A DNA stretch of 54,794 bases from Planosporangium thailandense. Its GTDB lineage: Bacteria; Actinomycetota; Actinomycetes; Mycobacteriales; Micromonosporaceae. The notes below the pieces were generated by a model. It was not told where the DNA came from and did no database searches. It saw only the letters and a program-made list of their open reading frames with translations. Shown piece by piece: positions 52,406 through 54,794 of the stretch (position 1 is the first letter of the stretch; each line of letters begins with the position of its first letter). The translations under genes and the position numbers were made by a program. The DNA lies in contig NZ_JAATVY010000036.1 in assembly GCF_011947195.1 (NCBI RefSeq), forward strand, positions 1 to 54,794, read 5' to 3'.

Positions 52406-53071
52406 TCAGGATTGGCGAATCGCTTCGCCCGCGATTTCGATGCGCACCTTCTTACCCACGAGGACACCGCCACTTTCGAGGGCCACGTTCCAGAGCAGGC
52501 CGTAGCTCTCACGGTCGATCTCCGCCGTTGCGCTGAACCCGAAGATGTCCTGCCCGTAGGGATCGCGCCGAGCGCCACCGAACTCCACCTGGAGATCGAC
52601 CTGACGGGTGATCCCCTTGACTGTCAACTCCCCGGCGAGCACGAATCGTTCGGCCGTTCTGATGGGCTGCTGAGGGATGCTGACTTCACTTCTATAGCCT
52701 GGTCGATGGCTCTTCAGCCGAGCCCAGAAGAAGATCGGATCGTTGTTTTCCTGCCACTTGACGCCGGTGCTGCGGTACTCCAGCGTGGGGTACTGCTCCA
52801 CATCAAGGAAGTCGGGGCTGCACAGGTGGGCGTCCCGTTCGGGGTTGCCGGTGTCGACGCTGGCCGCCTGGATGGTCGCGGTCACCGAGGAGTTCAGCGG
52901 GTCGTCAGCCACCTCGATTCGCGCGGTCGCCGCGGTGAACTCGCCGCGTACGGGACTGACCATCATGTGCCGGGCCAGGAAGCCGATCCGTTTGTGCGCC
53001 TGGTCGAGAAGGTAGGTGCCAGGAGCCGGGATGGTGATGCCGTTCCAGGTCCGTGTGGCGAAACCGGTCAT
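52406..53071 (-). CDS. YceI-family lipid/isoprenoid-binding protein
   Basis: 221 residues from ATG 53071, with GGGGAGAGG upstream. The YceI lipocalin-like fold is clear: GTYLLDQAHKRIGFLARHMM, VRGEFTAATARIEVADDP, then DVEQYPTLEYRSTGV, ELTVKGITRQVDLQVEF and GFSATAEIDRESYGL. Family members bind polyisoprenoids or amphiphilic ligands in a beta-barrel. No signal peptide is seen, as is common in actinobacterial cytoplasmic members. The gene stands alone. Confidence 0.93.
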   Translation of the reverse strand: MTGFATRTWNGITIPAPGTYLLDQAHKRIGFLARHMMVSPVRGEFTAATARIEVADDPLNSSVTATIQAASVDTGNPERDAHLCSPDFLDVEQYPTLEYRSTGVKWQENNDPIFFWARLKSHRPGYRSEVSIPQQPIRTAERFVLAGELTVKGITRQVDLQVEFGGARRDPYGQDIFGFSATAEIDRESYGLLWNVALESGGVLVGKKVRIEIAGEAIRQS

Positions 53072-53538
53072 CGTCGCGCCTCTCCCCACCCAAGTTGTTC
53101 CAGAACAGTGCTGAGCCCCGTACCGTGACTCCCACAGTCCGCACGCAAATAAGCGGACATCACGGGACTCATCCGATAAAGGCCGTGAGCATGGTATGTC
53201 CATGGTCTGCGAGCCGCCGACCGGACCCCGGTCGCGCGAAGAGCACGAGTTGTCCCCTGCGGTCGAGGTGGGCCGAACGCAGGTCCCAAGTCGCGGTCGT
53301 CGCCGCGCCCGGCTCACACGCCACCCGACCTGGCCAGCGCCATCTCGGTCGTCCCCGGTGCTCTCGCCCCGTTTCTCGCGGGATAGACGCTGGCGTGGTC
53401 GCGCAGGCGCCGGGAAGGGCGGATCGCCCAGTTCCCGCAGCCACGATCTGGACGTTCTGCCGCCGCGAGCCGGGGAGGACCTCACGGCGGCGAACCAGGA
53501 GGCACCCGATTCGTGCCTCATCTCGGTCCGAAGGGCTC
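53072..53538. other. Intergenic region upstream of YceI gene
   Basis: About 470 bases before the minisatellite. Frames here are low-quality and change with the repeats. It should contain the YceI promoter; nothing else is identified. A further 280 bases after the repeat (53661-53940) are also without a gene, apart from a TAGGCT -10-like hexamer near 53903 ahead of the next gene. Confidence 0.4.
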
Positions 53539-53660
53539 GCAACGGCGTGGGTGAGCAACGGCGTGGGTGAGCAACGGCGTGGGTGAGCAACGGCGTGGGT
53601 GAGCAACGGCGTGGGTGAGCAACGGCGTGGGTGAGCAACGGCGTGGGTGAGCAACGGCGT
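53539..53660. repeat. Perfect 16-bp minisatellite, 7.6 copies
   Basis: GCAACGGCGTGGGTGA is repeated head to tail seven times without a single mismatch (53539-53650), followed by 10 more bases of the unit. The unit length is not a multiple of three, so any reading across it cycles through frames. Perfect identity suggests recent expansion by slippage. There are no spacers, so it is not a CRISPR array. Confidence 0.95.
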
Positions 53661-53940
53661 CACCTGGCTTCGCTTCACGCTGGTGGCTGCTGTTCAGGCG
53701 TTCCCCCACCCGACCGTCAAGGCCGGGCGCCGACCGGGTCGGTCCCCTCACCCGATCCGCCAGCCTGCTACCGGGGCTCCCGGCAGCTACCCGCACCGCA
53801 CTTGCACGGGCAATCGACGACGAGCGTGCGAACCAGGCGAACCTCCTTCAGCGTCGGCCTGCGGTCCGCAGGCATACGAAAAGCGCACCTTTGGCATGCT
53901 CTAGGCTGACTAGCGGAGATCGACACCGTCAAATCGCGCT

Positions 53941-54435
53941 ATGTCGCCCATCCCCCGGGCGGTGCGCCGATCAGATCGGAGCGACGTGGGCTGTTCGCAC
54001 ACCGGAGAATGTCCGCTCTTCCCACTGCTCAACGAGAGCGTACGCAGCTGGCGGGAGCACTACTGCGACAGCGAGTACGGATGGCGGGACTGTGCTCGGT
54101 ACCAGTTATCGACAACCGGCCAGTTGGTACCGATCACGCTCCTGCCGAACGGGGCCGACGCGCTACATCTGAGAGGCATTCCCGCAGCCGACGGATCTGA
54201 CGTAGCCCAACCGGGGCGCGTCCCGACGCCGCAACCCGACCCGCGGCTCCCGTGGGCGTCCGCGCCCTGGTTCGAGCCGGCGCCGCCACCGGAGCCGGCG
54301 CCGGTCCCGGAGTTCCACCCGGCGCCGTCCGCTCGGATTCCGCACCCCTCCGGAGCGCCATCGGCCCGGCCGGGCGCACCCACACGGCGTCCGTGGTGGA
54401 CCCGACTCGCAGATTGGATCACAGGTCCCGCATGA
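53941..54435 (+). CDS. Conserved actinobacterial hypothetical protein with Cys motif and Pro-rich tail
   Basis: 164 residues. The N-terminal half has Cys residues in GCSHTGECPLFPLL, then EHYCDSEYGWRDCARYQLS, resembling a small metal or Fe-S binding module; residues ~95-150 are Pro/Ala-rich and probably disordered, and the end (WWTRLADWITG) is amphipathic. No clear ribosome binding site is seen before ATG 53941, and a -10-like TAGGCT lies about 35 bases upstream, so near-leaderless translation is possible. Its stop overlaps the next gene start (ATGA), tying it to the YeeE/YedE-like protein. Function not established. Confidence 0.7.
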   Translation: MSPIPRAVRRSDRSDVGCSHTGECPLFPLLNESVRSWREHYCDSEYGWRDCARYQLSTTGQLVPITLLPNGADALHLRGIPAADGSDVAQPGRVPTPQPDPRLPWASAPWFEPAPPPEPAPVPEFHPAPSARIPHPSGAPSARPGAPTRRPWWTRLADWITGPA

Positions 54436-54794
54436 ACGGTTACTGGCCCTGGTGGGCAGGCGCTGTCGGACTCGCCCTCGCCACCATCAACTACACCGTC
54501 ACCACCGACCGCTCCCTGGGTGTGTCCTCCGCCTGGGAGCGCGTCCTGCACTGGCGCGCCGAACGCCGCATCGAAAGGCTCAACGCCCGGGTGACCGACG
54601 ACCGGGTGCTCGTCGACGCGCTCGTGGCGGCCACCGCTGAGCAGTTCGGAGCCGGTCCGGCGCCAGCTGACCCGCGTTTCACCGCGCACCGCGACCCGCA
54701 GACGCCGGCCCAGGCCAGCCGGTTGACGGTGGACAAGAGAGCCTCGGTTGTGAACCTGCTCCCGGCACCTGTGGTCAGTCAGGCCGCCCTGCTA
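54432..54794 (+). CDS. YeeE/YedE-like sulfur-transport membrane protein, N-terminal part
   Basis: Open to the right edge of the window (121 codons visible). ATG 54432 overlaps the upstream stop by ATGA. The start (YWPWWAGAVGLALATINYTV) is a membrane helix followed by TTDRSLGVSSAWERVLHWR, the pattern seen at the N-terminus of YeeE/YedE proteins, which move thiosulfate or other small sulfur species. The next visible ~75 residues are hydrophilic (AERRIERLNARVTDDRVLVD, then Ala/Pro-rich), so the main transporter part must lie beyond the window. The assignment rests on the N-terminal pattern only. Confidence 0.55.
   Translation, partial: MNGYWPWWAGAVGLALATINYTVTTDRSLGVSSAWERVLHWRAERRIERLNARVTDDRVLVDALVAATAEQFGAGPAPADPRFTAHRDPQTPAQASRLTVDKRASVVNLLPAPVVSQAALL

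Noticed and set aside
53539..53660. CRISPR array
   Set aside because: Units are contiguous 16-bp tandem repeats with no spacers, and there are no cas genes nearby.
53169..53796. Minus-strand proteins with THAVAHPRRCSPTP repeats
   Set aside because: They are only the translation of the 16-bp minisatellite cycling through frames, with no ribosome binding site or family.

Overview
The window is very GC-rich and its genes use GTG starts, strong GGAGG-type ribosome binding sites and many 4-base start/stop overlaps. This points to a high-GC actinomycete, probably a Micromonosporaceae-like filamentous genus; the genus is my inference. No rRNA, tRNA, CRISPR array or intact mobile element was seen.

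Region 1 (1-19.2 kb) is an accessory, stress/dormancy-flavoured stretch with many damaged genes. It holds the start of a GH65 sugar phosphorylase next to a shortened HAD mutase, an NhaA-DsbA fusion, msrA with a frameshifted msrB, a quinone oxidoreductase, a large LuxR-type (LAL) ATPase regulator, a type-II NADH dehydrogenase-like flavoprotein, remnants of pgi, pgl and a Cof phosphatase around an intact gnd, a DUF417 membrane protein, a decayed second copy of the LAL regulator, an extra adenylate kinase, class I fructose-bisphosphate aldolase, an IS transposase remnant, a STAS protein, an alpha/beta hydrolase lacking its nucleophile, a response-regulator fragment and a divergent ApbE-like protein. 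Adenylate kinase and STAS genes share a ~60-bp upstream element and similar N-terminal leaders.

Region 2 (20-28 kb) carries an MFS exporter with a TetR regulator, a large secreted double-propeller protein, and a lipoprotein with septum-formation-like domains.

Region 3 (28-46.4 kb) is an aromatic/acyl-CoA catabolic island. A TetR regulator, AidB-type acyl-CoA dehydrogenase and acyl-CoA ligase form one operon, followed by an enoyl-CoA hydratase. Converging on them is an aerobic benzoyl-CoA (box) pathway: benzoate-CoA ligase, BoxB epoxidase, BoxC ring-opening lyase, BoxD-type aldehyde dehydrogenase, 3-hydroxyacyl-CoA dehydrogenase and an SDR. It has a PaaX-type regulator and a PaaY-type protein, as paa clusters do. 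The usual fused BoxA reductase is not present; a separate 7Fe ferredoxin and a thioredoxin-reductase-like ferredoxin reductase sit in the operon instead. A 33-codon ORF with a tandem peptide repeat and a TTA codon lies between boxC and the ligase. A 17-bp motif recurs at the boxC/paaX and boxB promoters, with a weaker match before the SDR. The expected terminal thiolase survives only as a fragment.

Region 4 (46.4-54.8 kb) holds a QsdR-like TetR regulator divergent from an alpha/beta hydrolase with an obvious operator between them, a second alpha/beta hydrolase, a DUF3515 protein, a secreted peptidoglycan-binding protein, an IS remnant, a YceI protein, a perfect 16-bp minisatellite, and a cysteine-containing small protein coupled to the start of a YeeE/YedE-like membrane gene that runs off the end.
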